Position numbers and translations under genes: made by a program. Positions 48,906 through 61,234 of a stretch of 64,000 nt of DNA are shown in pieces (the stretch's first letter is position 1; every line of letters starts with the position of its first letter). The notes under the pieces were generated by a model that had not been told where the DNA came from, did no database searches, and saw nothing but the letters and a program-made list of their open reading frames with translations. The DNA is taken from the NCBI GenBank assembly GCA_022836615.1, contig MU405232.1, forward strand, positions 248,001 to 312,000, given 5' to 3'. The stretch is from Annulohypoxylon bovei var. microspora. Its lineage: Eukaryota > Ascomycota > Sordariomycetes > Xylariales > Hypoxylaceae.

Positions 48906-50838
48906 TTAGAACGAAGTTGAATCCGCAGGCGGCGAAAGACTCTTTTCCCACTCTTTGATGAAGTTCGACGTAGTGTTCTTCAGATTGCTAGGCGCCAGTC
49001 TGTTGAGGATGGCTTGTGGCAGTTCTTCAAGCTTGCTTGGGGTCTGCGGAGATGGTGAGCGGAGTTCGCTCCGGGATTGCTTGCGTCTCCTATCGTCGAA
49101 AGGTTAGATATGCGTTGCATTGCTAGGAATTAGGCGACTTGAGACGAGTCGGTAGTAGTATTGTGCCTTGCACAATGTGTTGTCTCATTGGATGGTCGTC
49201 TTACAGTGTCCCTCCATTTTCGTTGGCCCTCTCGGGAATCGCGGATATGATATCCCCGTTCACAGTGCTACCGCTCCATCGAGCGGTCTTGACATTCGGC
49301 GATTCCCAGCTTGACCAGTCCTCATCATCGAAGCTATCGAATGTGAGTGGCGTCCAGGAGAAATGTTTCTTAGCCTTAGGCTCGGGTCTGGTCCCGGTCT
49401 GCCTGTGTTGGAATCGATCGCTGAAGCTGTCGGTGGACTGTCTCCTTGGTGTCTCTGTTAAGGATTCCGGTTCGTCCTGAAACGGTATGCGACCGCGACT
49501 CGAAGCAGAAGCACGAATCGTATCTTGATCACCCTCCATTCTACCCAGTCGGGACACCATTTCGCTAGTCCTATTTGTGGTACCAGAAATTGCTTCATCG
49601 CCAACGGTCGCTTGTCTTAGGTCCTCAACGAATGTCCAAAGACCTTGCTTAAGTTCATTAGCCATCTGCTTCATACCATTTGTTGGCTGGCTTTGACGAG
49701 GAGCCCAAGTTGCACGCTTGTTGATAGGAGCTGGGCTAGGAATTGACGGCGGATTAGAGTATAGGTTAGCTGATCGAAGCCCACTATCATCGCCATTTGT
49801 CGATCTAGTTGGCGAAAGTAACGATAGGGTACGCGCATGCCCGCCACGGATGACCGTCCTCTTAGACTCCCGAGGAGTTCCCTGGCTCTGGCTTTGCGCA
49901 CGGAGAATGGCTTTTCTGCGCTCTAGCTCGCTATTATATCGAACAGTCGCATTTTCATCGTATCCCCATGGCGCATCTAAAACAGACGCCATTGCTTGAA
50001 GGGGTTCGATATTCCTATGGGATGCTCGTTTCCTATACGCAGCAGAGCTTGTCCACTGTCTTTTTAGTTTCCGCAACTCATCTTCAGCACGCCCCAACTC
50101 TTCGCGAAGTTCCAATACACGACGCTCTTGGGCAGCAATGGCGACAATGAAATCATTTGGATCGGTAGGTGAGCTTAGCGCTGAGGTTTCTATAGGAGTT
50201 GGAGGCATTGATGAAGTGGGCGTAGGTCTCGAAGGAAAACTGTTAGGTTGCGAAATTGGCAACGTTAAGGAAAGTCGATTGGAATTTCGAGATGTTGTCG
50301 AGGTAGAACGAGTGGATCGTGTCTGAGACGTCTCACTTAGAGGCGGCGGCGAAGACATCGAGCCCAGGTATGAGTCCTTGTCTGTCTCTCCATCTGTTCC
50401 AATACTCTCTTTGCGGTTGGCACGTGGTGTCACTGTTGCATGAGACGAGCTGGGAGCTGGATTGCTAATAGAACCAGTACCAGCAGCAATATTAGGACTT
50501 GCAGAAAGGGCTGCGTCAAGCGAAGCAGCCGAATCTTGCAACCCGCGAAGCCGACGCTGTTCAACTGCCATGTTTGCCCAAATAACCGACTTAATAAAAT
50601 TCCGTAGTGAACGAGACTGCAATATTTCTTCTGCAGTAAGATTTCCAATGGATTTTCGCTTTTGAAAAAGAGTGACTGGAAAACTATTCGCACGCCTATG
50701 CCGACTTTTCCCGAAAAAAGAGCGTTTAGAATATAAAGTTGTAATTATGTTGTTGAGTCTCTTGTCGTTGAAGAGAGTGTTGGAGCGGGCAGCAGTAATC
50801 AAGCAAATTTGGAAAAGTTGAGTGGATTTCATAGACAT
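48906..50838 (-). CDS. DUF4048/Tda11-like coiled-coil protein
   Basis: Two exons on the minus strand: 50838-49205 and 49089-48906, giving 605 aa. The single open frame would stop at 49201, but a GTAAGA donor after ...NGGT(L) and an ATAG acceptor give a last exon reading RRKQSRSELRSPSPQTPSK then AILNRLAPSNLKNTTSNFI, with a proper stop. Its amphipathic, proline-marked sequence looks genuine. The main body is Ser/Thr/Pro-rich with a coiled coil (AAQERRVLELREELGRAED, EDELRKLKRQW), the block RTVIRGGHARTLSLLSPTR, and LKQGLWTFVEDLRQATVGDE. The last two blocks resemble yeast Tda11 and the DUF4048 family. No enzymatic motif. The N-terminal 80 residues are less convincing and may start later, at an internal Met (MAVEQRRLRGL). 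Function unknown. Confidence 0.72.
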
Positions 50839-52019
50839 AAAAAAACATAATCGGCCACCCGGCGAGGCAGATGGCGATCAAAATTCAGGGCGGTGACTGG
50901 AGCTCGCTTGGACAAGGTGGGAAATTGGGGGGTACGCAGCACCACTCAGACTTGCTGTGTTAGGGATGTAATAGGAGGCCAAGTAACCTGTACGGCTCGG
51001 CCGGGGTATAGCTAGACCTTGTTAGGCGACGAATGATAAGAGAATATGCCAGGGTAGACGAGGACCGGGGGAGCCCATCATCTGCAAAGGAGGGGACGAA
51101 ACTCGAATCACAGATTATAGATTGATATAAAGAATGTGGTTGTTTATTTGAAGATTTCTAAGAGAGAAGGCTAAAGTGTTGGTGAAAAGGTTGTAGTTGG
51201 TTTTAAAAGGTTGTAACAAACAGAAATGATTGAAACGATTAAAATGATAGGAATGATTATGGCAAGTTAGGCCTCAGGTTTTGGTCGGGTTCGATCGGTT
51301 TTTGCTTTAATTTCATTTCGTTGTATTTATTTTGATGGATTTGTTTCCCTTCAATCCCCGGTCAACCAAACGGAAACTCCACAAATCCAATCGTGCGCTC
51401 ATCTCAAGCTGTTTTGTGCATTCAGGGGCAAGCCATGGCTTCCATAAGAATCCAGAATCCAGAATCGACGGCTCGGATGGCGTTTGTCGCGGAAAATTGC
51501 TTGTATTTTGATTGGGAAGATGTTTTGGGTCCCCCCGAATTTCCACGAGTCTTGACCCTGCAAGGTTCGAAATGAATCTTGTTAGGGGGTGGAGAACTTA
51601 GTGTAAAACCTTGTACTAAAATACCAGTACGTACCTAATTTAGAATCTATGTCTTCTCACGTGATAACCCGTAAATTGTATCGCGTCGCACACGCGCCAT
51701 CCTTGCACATCATTATCGTAATTGCCTAATTGGTCTTTGTTCGTGACCTTTCAAAGGCGAGGACCTCAAAAACGAAGGAAGGAGTAAGAACGCCAGGCAA
51801 CACAAGGAGCATTGAAAGTTTCAATTGATTGTTACATACGTACAAGTCAAAGACAATTCTCGCTTTGCTGCCTACCTCTGTATGACTACCTAGGTAGGTA
51901 GGTAGGTACGAAGACGTATATTACATTTTTTTTTTACTTTCCAAGGGACCAGATTCTTCTCATTTCTATTCCGGCTTGTTCTAGCTTCTCGTCCATATTT
52001 TGCTGCAGTTGCAATTGAA
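50839..52019. other. Divergent intergenic region, no gene seen
   Basis: The Tda11-like gene and the DNA ligase gene diverge from here. TAGG tetranucleotide repeats lie near 51891-51907 and a T tract near 51926. Otherwise AT-rich. Confidence 0.45.
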
Positions 52020-55000
52020 ATGCCTTTTCCATTTAGATATATATGCGACCTACTCCAACAGCTTGACGATGAGTCTCGTCAAGATGCAACCAAGAAGCTT
52101 CCTGCAAAGGTTATAATTGAAACCTGGTTTAGCGCACATCGTTCACGTCTGGACGCGCATGAAGACCATGCATGCGCCATACTATCTACTCTGCTGCCGG
52201 AGAGAAGAACAGATCGAGTCTACTTCATTCAGACAATGAGACTTGAAACTATATTTGCCAAGGCTCTAATTCTAGGAGCTTCCAGAGTTCTAGAATTACG
52301 AAGATACAAGAGTCCCGGTCTAGGTGTAGATCTTGCAGACTGCGTTGAGGGTATCTTGACACGCACGGTAAGTAACATTGCTTGATGGCCGGAATCCAAA
52401 TAGGCCTATGATCCTCTCGAAATCTCTGCTCAAATTTCTAACCCTGGTAAAGCCCAACCCATCACATGGCAATAGTGAGCTTACAGTGGAGGAGATTGAC
52501 GATACTCTAAGCCGCATTGCAGCTGCCTGCAGGTTCAGCTCGCCTACAGTTAGAGCCTTACGCAAGACCCAAAATGCAAGGGATCAGGATAGATCCCTAA
52601 TGAACATTTATAGACGACTTAGTCCGAGAGATGCGAAATGGTTTACGAGGTTGGTATTGAAGAACTACCAACCAGTGGTCATGGATGAACGGGTTGTCTT
52701 TCGTTGCTATCATCCTCTATTGCCTCAGATGATAAAGGTCAGAGATGATTTTACCAAGGCTACCGAGTTCTTACGGCATATTAGCCAATCACCTCACGAT
52801 CAAAGTGATATTGCAAATATTCTGAAGCCGTCCATCGGAACAAAAGTTGGACGACAAGCATGGTTTAAGGGGAGAAGTATCAAACATTGCATTGATATGG
52901 GTAGATCTCGAGAAATGAGTTGCGAACAGAAAATCGACGGAGAATATTGCCAGATACACATCGATCTCCACAGGCCTCACTCCCCTATTCGAATATTCTC
53001 CAAGAGTGGAAAGGATAGTACGCAGGATCGACTTGGCCTTCACCAGTAAGCCATTGTTCAAACCCCTTTATTCACATCTGATTGACCGGATTTAATAGAG
53101 TAATACGGGACTCGCTCAAATTGAACGCCCCGAACTGTCCACTCAAAGTTGGGTGTATTCTCGAGGGAGAGTTAGTGGTGTACAGTAACAAGGTATTACC
53201 TTCCTTTGACCTTCGGGGTATGTGTATACTGACTGGTAAGATAGGAAAATAAGATTTTGCCATTCCACAAAATTCGCAAACACGTTTCACGTTCTGGCTC
53301 TTTCTTAGGAACTAAGTTCGACTCACAGTATGACATAACCCCTTATTTATATAAGGTAATCGACTAATTTGCAATAGGCCAGACGATGCTGAGCACTTGA
53401 TGATTGTATATTACGACATACTAATGATCGATGATGAGTCATTGCTAGGTGTTCGACAGTCTGAACGTCGCAGGCGCCTGAGTGAGCTCATAACCTGCCG
53501 AAAGGGCTGCGCCGAGCTAGTACAGCATGAAGTCATGTCTTTCTCCCGACCATCCGCAGCATTAAAACTGCGCGAAGCCTTTGCTAGATGTATTGTTTCT
53601 CGCAATGAAGGCCTTGTTTTGAAACCTGACGAACCATACTTCGACTTCAGTACAAACCCAAAGCCATACACCTGTAACATTAAGTTGAAGAAGGAATATG
53701 TTCAGGGCTGGGGTGACGTCGGGGACTTTGCGGTTGTCGGCGCTTCTTATGATGCATCTAAAGCAAGAGAGTACAAGAAATCCGACGTTAACTGGACTCA
53801 TTTCTTCATTGGATGCCTAGAAAACAAGGAAAAGGCGCGAGCGAGGTTGGAAAAGCCTCAATTTGTTGTCACTAACGTGGTTGAGCTTCCCGAAGCCCTT
53901 CTGTCGACAGTGATATCTCAATGCTTCCCATCTCCGGTTCCTTTCAGCCAGAACGAAACCATTGCCCTAGAATTCAGGGGAGGTGAACTAGGGAGACGAC
54001 CGGCGGATGTCTTCCTAGACCCGTTAGTATTTGACATGCGCTGCTTCTCATTCGATAAAGAACCAAATACAAACTACTGGAGCATGAGATTTCCAGCAGT
54101 CTCTAAAATTCACCATGATAGATCCTACTGGGATACGATCTCCTTTACTGAGCTCCAAGAGATTGCATCAAATGCAACCGAAATGCCAGAGGTTGAAGAT
54201 AGTCAGGAGATGCGCGAATGGATATTAGCACTGGAGAAGGCAGACCCACGTGGTGTAGCCGTCGATGCTATGACCCAACAAAGCACCTCGTCGGAGAGAG
54301 GAGTATCCCTCATGTCACCCAATAAAAATGAACAAGAGAAGGAAACCCGATATGGTTCAACAGTGGAAGTAGAGGCCACCAACGAAACACATCTTCAAGA
54401 AAACCCTTTACTGTCTTGCCTCGGTGCGGCAGTCTCAGTCCAAGGCCTATCAAACCCCCCAAGGTCACCAACTGATGATTCCCATACAGCCAACTCGAAA
54501 TGCCGGAAACGACCAGCTCCTGATACAACCGTGGCCGCTCAAAAGTCACGAAAGCTTTCTAACCCAACTCCGGTACGATCAAACACAACAACTATTTATG
54601 CTAGTCTACCGTCGAGCCCTACACAAAGCAGAGAACCGCTCGGGCAGATTGATGCTAATTCGCAGTCTCAAATACCCGAGGGACTACTACATAAATTATC
54701 ATCAGAAACTTCGTCGCTACTAACAAGCAACAACTACGACTTAGCTGCCCCTTCTCTATTTGTACCACCTAACGCTGCCCATTCATCACCGAGTTCTATA
54801 CAAGAACAGGATGGTTCGAAGCAAAATATGGCTCCCAAGTGTTGCTCACTGGCGGGAAAGAAATGTGCATTTAACAACTGCTCCATTCTATTATCGCCGT
54901 GCATCGCCAAGTACCCATGGATCACAGATAACCTATTGCGAGACCATGGCATCTATGATTTTATAGTAGACCCTAAGTCGTGGACTCAGGTACCTACACC

Positions 55001-55274
55001 TACAAGTACCGCGTGTAAATGGGATGACTCGTCACAAAAGATGAGAAAGATCCGAGTTCGAAAGATCTGCTTGGTTGAGTCGAGACGTCGGGATGCTACT
55101 ACGTCATTTTATGGGAAGATAGAAGCAGCCGGATTGAAGAAAAAGAACGGGGAACGTGGATGGGTGGGGGTATATGATTGGCGAATTCTAGAAGACATAT
55201 CAGATCTGGAATCCGGAAAATCGAAACCGGGAGAGATGGATCCATGGAGAAAACACTACGTGGGAATCGCATAG
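52020..55274 (+). CDS. ATP-dependent DNA ligase, ligase IV-like paralogue
   Basis: Five exons: 52020-52367, 52453-53045, 53099-53192, 53254-53327 and 53378-55274, giving 1001 aa. The first intron ends at GGTAAAG after a TCTAAC branch, not at the earlier ATAG, which would break frame. Motif I is EQKIDGEYCQIH with the adenylated Lys at about residue 276. Further ligase blocks are IRIFSKSGKDST, ILEGELVVYSN, ILPFHKIRKHVSRSGSFLG, HLMIVYYDILMIDD, NEGLVLKPDEPYF and NIKLKKEYVQG, then GRRPADVFLDPLVFDMRC in the OB fold. These match ligase IV, the non-homologous end-joining ligase. The C-terminal third lacks recognisable tandem BRCT domains and instead has Ser/Pro-rich sequence and a Cys/Trp-rich region (CCSLAGKKCAFNNCSILLSPC, split in two here: CCSLAGKK and CAFNNC). 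It is therefore probably a fungal paralogue, perhaps with different partners, rather than canonical Lig4. Confidence 0.88.
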
Positions 55275-55868
55275 AAGGGAGGTGGAGGTATCAGCATTGC
55301 GAAGGTGTTGCATCTAGAAAGGGGGGTTGCATTTTGTTGCTTCAGAAGCATTGAGATTAGAAGATACCCAATGTAGTAACGCCTAAATTAATAAAATTGA
55401 CATCATCTAATACTCGCAATGCCATACGTGAAACCCGTCTTTCATGTCTTGGTTTCTTAGCTGTAGAATCATATCGTCATTGCAGAATGTGATATATACA
55501 GTGTAGCATATCGTCTTCCAGCTCGAGGGTTTTCTAAATAGTAGAGTTCCTAGATAGACCACCACTGCGCGTGATCGCGTGTTACAAATAGTCTGCAGTG
55601 CCACCTATTGCAAATAGGTAGAACTGGTAGACTATTGACGTAACTTGCTTGATTGATTATTAAAAGGAAGCTATTTACGATTTTGATCTAAATTGAGGGT
55701 ATTACCCAGTAGCTCACGCATGTCACCAAAGGTAGATCATGCGTTGCCACGGGAACTCAGGTTTAAGATCGTACCACGAGGGGAAAACATTTATACAAGT
55801 TCTGGCTCCGGCGTAGAACACAGCCATCCAATATCCATCGCTAAATACAAGAATAACATCGGGCGCGT
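55275..55868. other. 3' region between the ligase and ERG2, with a hairpin element
   Basis: Convergent 3' ends. The notable content is the imperfect palindrome at 55685-55770, entered separately. Confidence 0.5.
55685..55770. repeat. Dispersed hairpin element, copy A
   Basis: An 86-base imperfect palindrome in the 3' flank of ERG2. Outer arms GATCTAAA and TTTAAGATC pair, then TGAG with CTCA, CCC with GGG, and an inner GCATG/CATGC stem closed by TCACC and GGT around an AAA loop. A second copy lies at 61235-61309. Function unknown. Confidence 0.7.
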
Positions 55869-56644
55869 CTAAAACTTTCCGATCAGGAGGTTGCCGATCA
55901 TCTCCCTGCCGGTGACGAAGGCGGTGCGGTAGAGGGTCTGGAAGTCGAGGGTGCTGAAGACGCCGTCGGCGAAGCCGAAGGCCATCATGGGCGGGATCCA
56001 GCCACGGGCGTACTCCAGCGCGAAGCACCCCTCCGGCATCTTGTACTGCTTCACGACGCCCCGCTCCAGGTGGTGCACGCTGCCCGGCGGGTAGATCTCC
56101 GGCGTGAAGTCGCCGGGCTTGTAGGCCCATTGCTCGCCCGTTAGGATGTGGAAGAAGTCGTCGGCCGTGTGCCGCCCCGTGTGCCCTTCCGTGCCGACGG
56201 ATGTGCCGAAGATGATTAGGTACTCGGTGACGCCTGGTAGGACGGGTTAGCCGGCGAGTCCCCATGAGCCGTAGCTAGGTATCTACCAAGAACGGTAAAT
56301 GTAGGGAACAATAACTTACTAGCGTGGATGATGTACATGCCGCCCATGGCGCCGCCGGCATTGTTGAAGACCCACTCGTCGGCAACATTCCACTTAGGGT
56401 TGACGTGGGACGGGTGGCTCTGCTTCAGCTCGGAGACGATGAAGTCGACGATCTTGGCGGTGTCGTTGCCGCCGGCCTGGATGCCGCGCAGGGCGACGTC
56501 GTGCAGCTCGTCGGTCCGGAAGATGTAGAAGCTCTCGAGGTTGCGCTCGAGCACGTAGGCGATCGGGTAGAAGACGCCGATCAGCACGCCGACGAAGGTG
56601 AGCAGCTTCGTGAGACCGCCTGTCGAGGAGGTGTTGGGTGCCAT
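55869..56644 (-). CDS. ERG2: Sterol C-8 isomerase ERG2
   Basis: Two exons on the minus strand: 56644-56320 and 56233-55869, giving 229 aa, the usual size. Erg2 moves the B-ring double bond of fecosterol to give episterol in ergosterol synthesis, and sits in the endoplasmic reticulum membrane; it is homologous to the mammalian sigma-1 receptor. An N-terminal membrane anchor (LLTFVGVLIGVFYPIAYVL) is followed by DELHDVALRGIQAGGND, then DEWVFNNAGGAMGGMYIIH. After the splice the sequence resumes ASVTEYLIIFG, GRHTADDFFHILTGEQWAY, HHLERGVVKQYKMPEG, then RGWIPPMMAFGFADGVFST. The strongly conserved acidic residues (E in VFNNAGG context, D in FGFADG) fit the fold. A stop right after NLLIGKF matches the family C-terminus. 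Second-exon GC bias leaves an unrelated open frame to 55723 that I reject. Confidence 0.96.
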
Positions 56645-57210
56645 GGCTATAGGTTACGAGAGAGGGGGATTCCGACGTCTGCGCTGGCGAAACGGGTGAG
56701 CGGGGAGGCCAAAAATGCGAAAGATTCGGGGAGCTTGGAGCTTACCTTTAAAGGACGGGAAGCGTGGTGCTTAAGCTTCACGCGATTGAAGCGAGATTGA
56801 TAATATTAAATTCTTAAACTTTTTTTTCTTTTCTCTAACAGCTACTAGGTACCTAGGTAGCTATGGGGTACGTACCTGTCAATAGGGGTCCAGCTCGAAG
56901 ATGGTTACTTCTTGTGGAAAGTGGATCACGGCTAACCAGACAGCCGGATCGCACCACACGTGCTTGGCTTATACAAGGTACCTATATAAGTTCGTATTCG
57001 TACCGTGTGTACGCTAAACTTCGGGAGTCAGCCCAGACCCACTTAACTTGCATATCGGAGCGAAAGCTGCCCGTCGTCCCGCGACCGGTTGCATCATCAG
57101 CCAAAAAAGTTCTCCGCCCAATCATGCGAGCGGAACGAACCTTTTATTAAACCACCGCGAAAAAGATCCAACATCGACTACCGGATCAACGAGCTGAGCT
57201 GATCTACGAC
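56645..57210. other. Shared promoter of ERG2 and CSL4
   Basis: 566 bases between divergent starts. It contains a T tract near 56820, GGTACC/TAGGTAGC repeats near 56850, and no open frame with a motif. No regulatory motif was confidently recognised. Confidence 0.5.
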
Positions 57211-57977
57211 ATGGCGCAGGCCCTCGCAATCCCCGGCCAGCTGCTGGGACCGGCGGACAAGTACGTCGCGGGCGCGGGCACGCACATCCACGACGCGAAC
57301 CTGTACGCCTCGGTGCTGGGCACCGTGAGCGTCGCCGGCGCGCAGCAGGCGGAGAAGGCGCCCGGCCCCCAGAAGCGGCTGACGCGGATCGCGGCGCTGG
57401 CTCAGGGACGCAGCGGCGACGACGGTTCCGACGCCAACAGCGGTGGCAGGAGTGGAGGGCGGGCCACGATCTCAATATCCCGCTCGGGGGCCGCGGAGAA
57501 GCGAGAGGTGCTCCCCGAGGTCGGCAACGCGGTGCTGTGCCGCGTCACGCGCATCACGCCGCGGCACGCGTCCGTCGCCATCCTGGTCGTCGGCGACACC
57601 GTGCTCGAGGCCGAGTGGCAGGGCATGATCCGCGTCCAGGACGTCCGGGCTACCGAGAAGGACCGCGTTAAGATCTACGAGAGCTTTCGGCCGGGGGATA
57701 TCGTGAGGGCGCAGGTGGTGAGTATTTGACTTGACGTCTAGTCTTCGTCGCGTGGACTAGAGGGGTTGGAGGAGAGTGCGTGTTGGCTAATGTGCTCTTG
57801 GGATAGATCTCGCTAGGCGACCAGGCTAACTATTACCTCTCGACCGCGAGCAACGAACTCGGCGTCATCATGGCTACGAGCGAGGCGGGGAATACTATGT
57901 ACCCCGTCAGCTGGAAGGAGTATAAGGATCCCGAGACTGGTCTTGGCGAGCTGCGGAAGGTCGCTAAACCATTCTGA
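57211..57977 (+). CDS. CSL4: Exosome complex subunit CSL4
   Basis: Two exons: 57211-57717 and 57807-57977, giving 225 aa. The intron starts GTGAGT and ends GATAG. Csl4 is one of the three S1/KH cap proteins of the RNA exosome, needed for 3'-5' RNA processing and decay. The N-terminal domain reads IPGQLLGPADKYVAGAGTH and DANLYASVLGTVSV. The S1 domain follows: EVGNAVLCRVTRITPRHA, AEWQGMIRVQDVRATEKD and FRPGDIVRAQV, joined after the splice to ISLGDQANYYLSTASNEL. The zinc-ribbon-like C-terminus ends MYPVSWKEYKDPETG. The unspliced open frame ends at 57729, truncating the S1 domain, so the intron is well supported. ERG2 lies divergently upstream. Confidence 0.93.
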
Positions 57978-59445
57978 GCTGCCTGTTTATCTTTAATATG
58001 AAGGTTGAGGGTAGCCATTTGCCCCTAAATTCTTCCTATAGGAAATTCAGTTGGCCTTCAGTTTACCTAGGGGAAGCAACCTAGCTTTTCTATAAGGTCG
58101 ACCACTCACCGGCAAATAACCTACAATCGAGGTGTTGAACTACTACGCCCGAAATCACTCAGTAAAGTTGCGCTCAGCATCGGAAGATACGTAGTATCGG
58201 CAGAAGCAGCACCGGGTATCTTCTAGGTGAAGTAGGAAGATGGAAGATTCACCTACGACTTTATAGCTCATGGGAAATCTGTGAGCTATTGGAACTTTGT
58301 GCCGTGATCATCTTGGAGAAACGTGATGCGATCTCGTCAGACAAGAATGGTTCATGGCCTGTCTAAGTTGTCTATTGCGAGGATTACGAGAGAATTCCTC
58401 GCAGGACGTTTATAGACATCTTACCTATGGTAGGAACTACATGCGAATACGAAAGCTACCTATCTATGATATTATTGTCAAGGAATTCGTGATGGGAAAT
58501 TTAGTGATTTTGATTATACAGAGGCTCATAAGCATTCAGACGTTTTGGTAGCATTCATATTGACTGACAAGCTATTAGATAGATATTTCGATGCTTAATA
58601 AGAGCCACTTATTATACCCCATCTTCCATGTTCGACACTGTTTCGCAGCGGCAGTCCATCCTTCACAGCGCCACGATGGTACCTATGCGAATCTTTGTCA
58701 CATTCTGCGCCACTGATGTTAAGCATGAGAGATACCGAGGCTTAGCTCTTAGTCTTCTAATGGCTTTATTTGAAAGGAAGAAGAAACGTAGGTGATTTAA
58801 ACTGAGAATTTTGACTGCGCGAGGAAATTAAAGTGTTTAATACCCTCGCCTTTGAAGAACGAGATAGGAAAGAGCTAAGACAAGAAAAGTTTACACACAG
58901 AAACATTAAAGTACCCACCTCCAAAATTATACGCGTAAGTTACAAGACGAATAAAACGAGGCGCAGTGCTGAGTTCAGTCGCCCGGTCAAATCACCCCGG
59001 TCCTGCCACCACAAATAACTCGGCACCTTAGTGGCCAGCCCATTATTTGTATTGTTTGTACCTGGTATACATTTATGTATTTCATAGTCGGGTCCCGACG
59101 ATGGGACGTAATTGTACATACCCGTACATGTACGCAACCGAATTTAGTGAAAATACAAACTTGGAAGAATGTTCATGAGATTCCAACCACCTTATTAACT
59201 ATTTCCGAAGTTATTGTTTTCTATTGTGATAAACTTCAAGATCTCTGTTTCATCTTTATTAGCCATCTAATCATATTAACGGATCTCCAACTAAGCGAAA
59301 CTCATTCATTGTCTCTAGCCGCAATTCGGAGCAAACAAACAGTACCTAATCACCGGGACTTAGGTACCACCAACAGTCAAAGCCAGCTGTCCACGTCACA
59401 CCCGGCTAAAGCACCTACCTACCTAAACGCACAAAAGCAAAAGCC
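57978..59445. other. Intergenic, no gene seen
   Basis: 1.5 kb of AT-rich DNA. The part from 59280 to 59445, rich in A and C, is probably the leader of the Sec2p-domain gene. Confidence 0.45.
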
Positions 59446-60234
59446 ATGTCGGCGACCATGACCATGACATTTCCACCCATAACATCCACGATGGCTACGA
59501 CGACAACCACCACGACAACCTCCTGCTGCCCGAACTGCGGGCTCTCGCTACCCCTCCCCGCCGGCCCCGACGCGCAGACCGCGCTCCTAAAGGCGCAGAA
59601 CCAGATCGAGGATCTGCAAGCCCAGGTCCGGCTCCTCAACCAGAAAGCCACGGCGGCGGTCGACCGGTGGGCCGACTATGAAGACGAGCTATCACGGCTG
59701 CGAGCCGCGTCCACGACCTCGGTCGCCACGTCCAACGCGACCCACGCCTCGCCCCCGCGGTCCAGCGTCGCCGCCAGCTCCCCGCGGTCCTCGTTCCTGC
59801 CATCCGGTGCCGCGGCGCGCATATCGCAGCTGCTGACGCCGCGCAAGTCGGCGCCGAACCTCGCAGCCCAGGCCTCGAACGGCCGCGGCTCGCTGCACCT
59901 CGCGCACCCTTTGCCGCCACACGCCCACCACCACGCGAGCCTAAGCACGAATAGCGACAGGGATTTGCTCGAGGAGCTGTCGCGCGAGAAGAAGCTCCGC
60001 GCCCAGGCCGAGGGCCGGCTCAACGACACCAGCAAGGAGGTCGAGGAGCTGAGCGCCACCCTGTTCGAGCAGGCCAACGAGATGGTGGCCTCGGAGCGCA
60101 GGGCGCGGGCCAAGCTCGAGGAGCGGGTTACCGTGCTCGAGAGGAGGGACGTGGAGAAGCGGGACCGGCTGGAGAGGCTCGAGGGCGCGATGGGCAGGCT
60201 CGAGAGGGTGAAGGCTTTGCTCGGGGAGAGCTGA
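59446..60234 (+). CDS. Sec2p-domain protein (Rab GDP/GTP exchange factor type)
   Basis: Single-exon 262-aa protein. It opens with a Thr-rich stretch, then CCPNCGLSLPLPAG, a possible CxxC motif, followed by a helical region (ALLKAQNQIEDLQAQVRLL). After a Ser/Pro/Ala linker, the C-terminal coiled coil from LLEELSREKKLRAQAEG through EELSATLFEQANEMVASER to LERLEGAMGRLERVKALL is the Sec2p/Rabin8 coiled-coil exchange domain. In Sec2 this coil binds the Rab Sec4 and promotes nucleotide exchange in exocytosis. Yeast Sec2 is about three times longer, so this may be a short paralogue; the Rab partner is not predictable. The gene is GC-rich and intronless. Confidence 0.85.
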   Translation: MSATMTMTFPPITSTMATTTTTTTTSCCPNCGLSLPLPAGPDAQTALLKAQNQIEDLQAQVRLLNQKATAAVDRWADYEDELSRLRAASTTSVATSNATHASPPRSSVAASSPRSSFLPSGAAARISQLLTPRKSAPNLAAQASNGRGSLHLAHPLPPHAHHHASLSTNSDRDLLEELSREKKLRAQAEGRLNDTSKEVEELSATLFEQANEMVASERRARAKLEERVTVLERRDVEKRDRLERLEGAMGRLERVKALLGES

Positions 60235-61234
60235 GAAAGCTGACTCTTGGCCCTCCGTGCCTGGTTGCGAATAGAGCAAGATAAGGAAAGTTTCATGGTT
60301 GGGGGTTCCTGGACTAATAAGGGTCCGGCGTATGCGGGCGAGGGTGGAGAGCCATCCGAGGTATCCGCATCCGCCCCGGAGTTTGCCGAGTCATGCACAG
60401 TCATGACGTATCATAGGGGGCCCGCAAGATGCGAAGGCGTTGGTCGGTTACGAGTCACAGGTTGTTACGAGTTTTCTAGGCATATGGCATATACAAGGAC
60501 ACAGTCGGGCGCCCTGAGATTACGGATATGCGATACATATGGGCCGGGAGGTTTTTTTTTTGGCGGCCATCATTTGCATTTAGATACCGATGCCTATTTC
60601 ATCCATCCGATATCAAGAGGTTAGCATGGGGATCATGTATAAAAGGACGGCAATATTGCATTTGTGGCTTGGGCAGGTAAAAGGGGAAATGCACGAGCAA
60701 AAGATTGAGTTATATGAAAGGCATATCGTTTTACGTATACGTTTATAATGAGGTGGGAATCTACTCGAGTTTAATTGCTCCGTCTACGAACGACTACTCT
60801 ACTCCGAGGATAGAGGGAGATTTTATGATAAATACGACAATACGCCCTTTAACAAGAGAGACCATCGTGACTATTAGGCGTACTAGAAGGGATGCTACAC
60901 TCATTTATGTTGATGCTGTAGTCAGGGGCATTACCGACGCCATTTACTTTGCCTTGGACTTCAAGAGTCTACAGTAGCTTACCATCTGCACAGCTCTTAT
61001 TGCTCATTCTTATCACTAAGTACTTATGACAAGATAATGAGTGGGGGGATTGGTTATGTCGATATATCTAGATAATCTGTCCCTTACATGCCTACATGTA
61101 GGTGTGCTTCTGAGTGCTCCTAATAGTACGGAATATCGCCTACGTATGTGAGCGCTATTCAGTGTACTGTTTAAGGATTACTCTTGATCATTGATGATTA
61201 TCTTAGGTTTCTAAACTAGCTAAGATTTACACGC

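Noticed and set aside
55723..56265. 180-codon minus-strand frame beside ERG2
   Set aside because: Arg/His-rich alternative frame of the ERG2 second exon.
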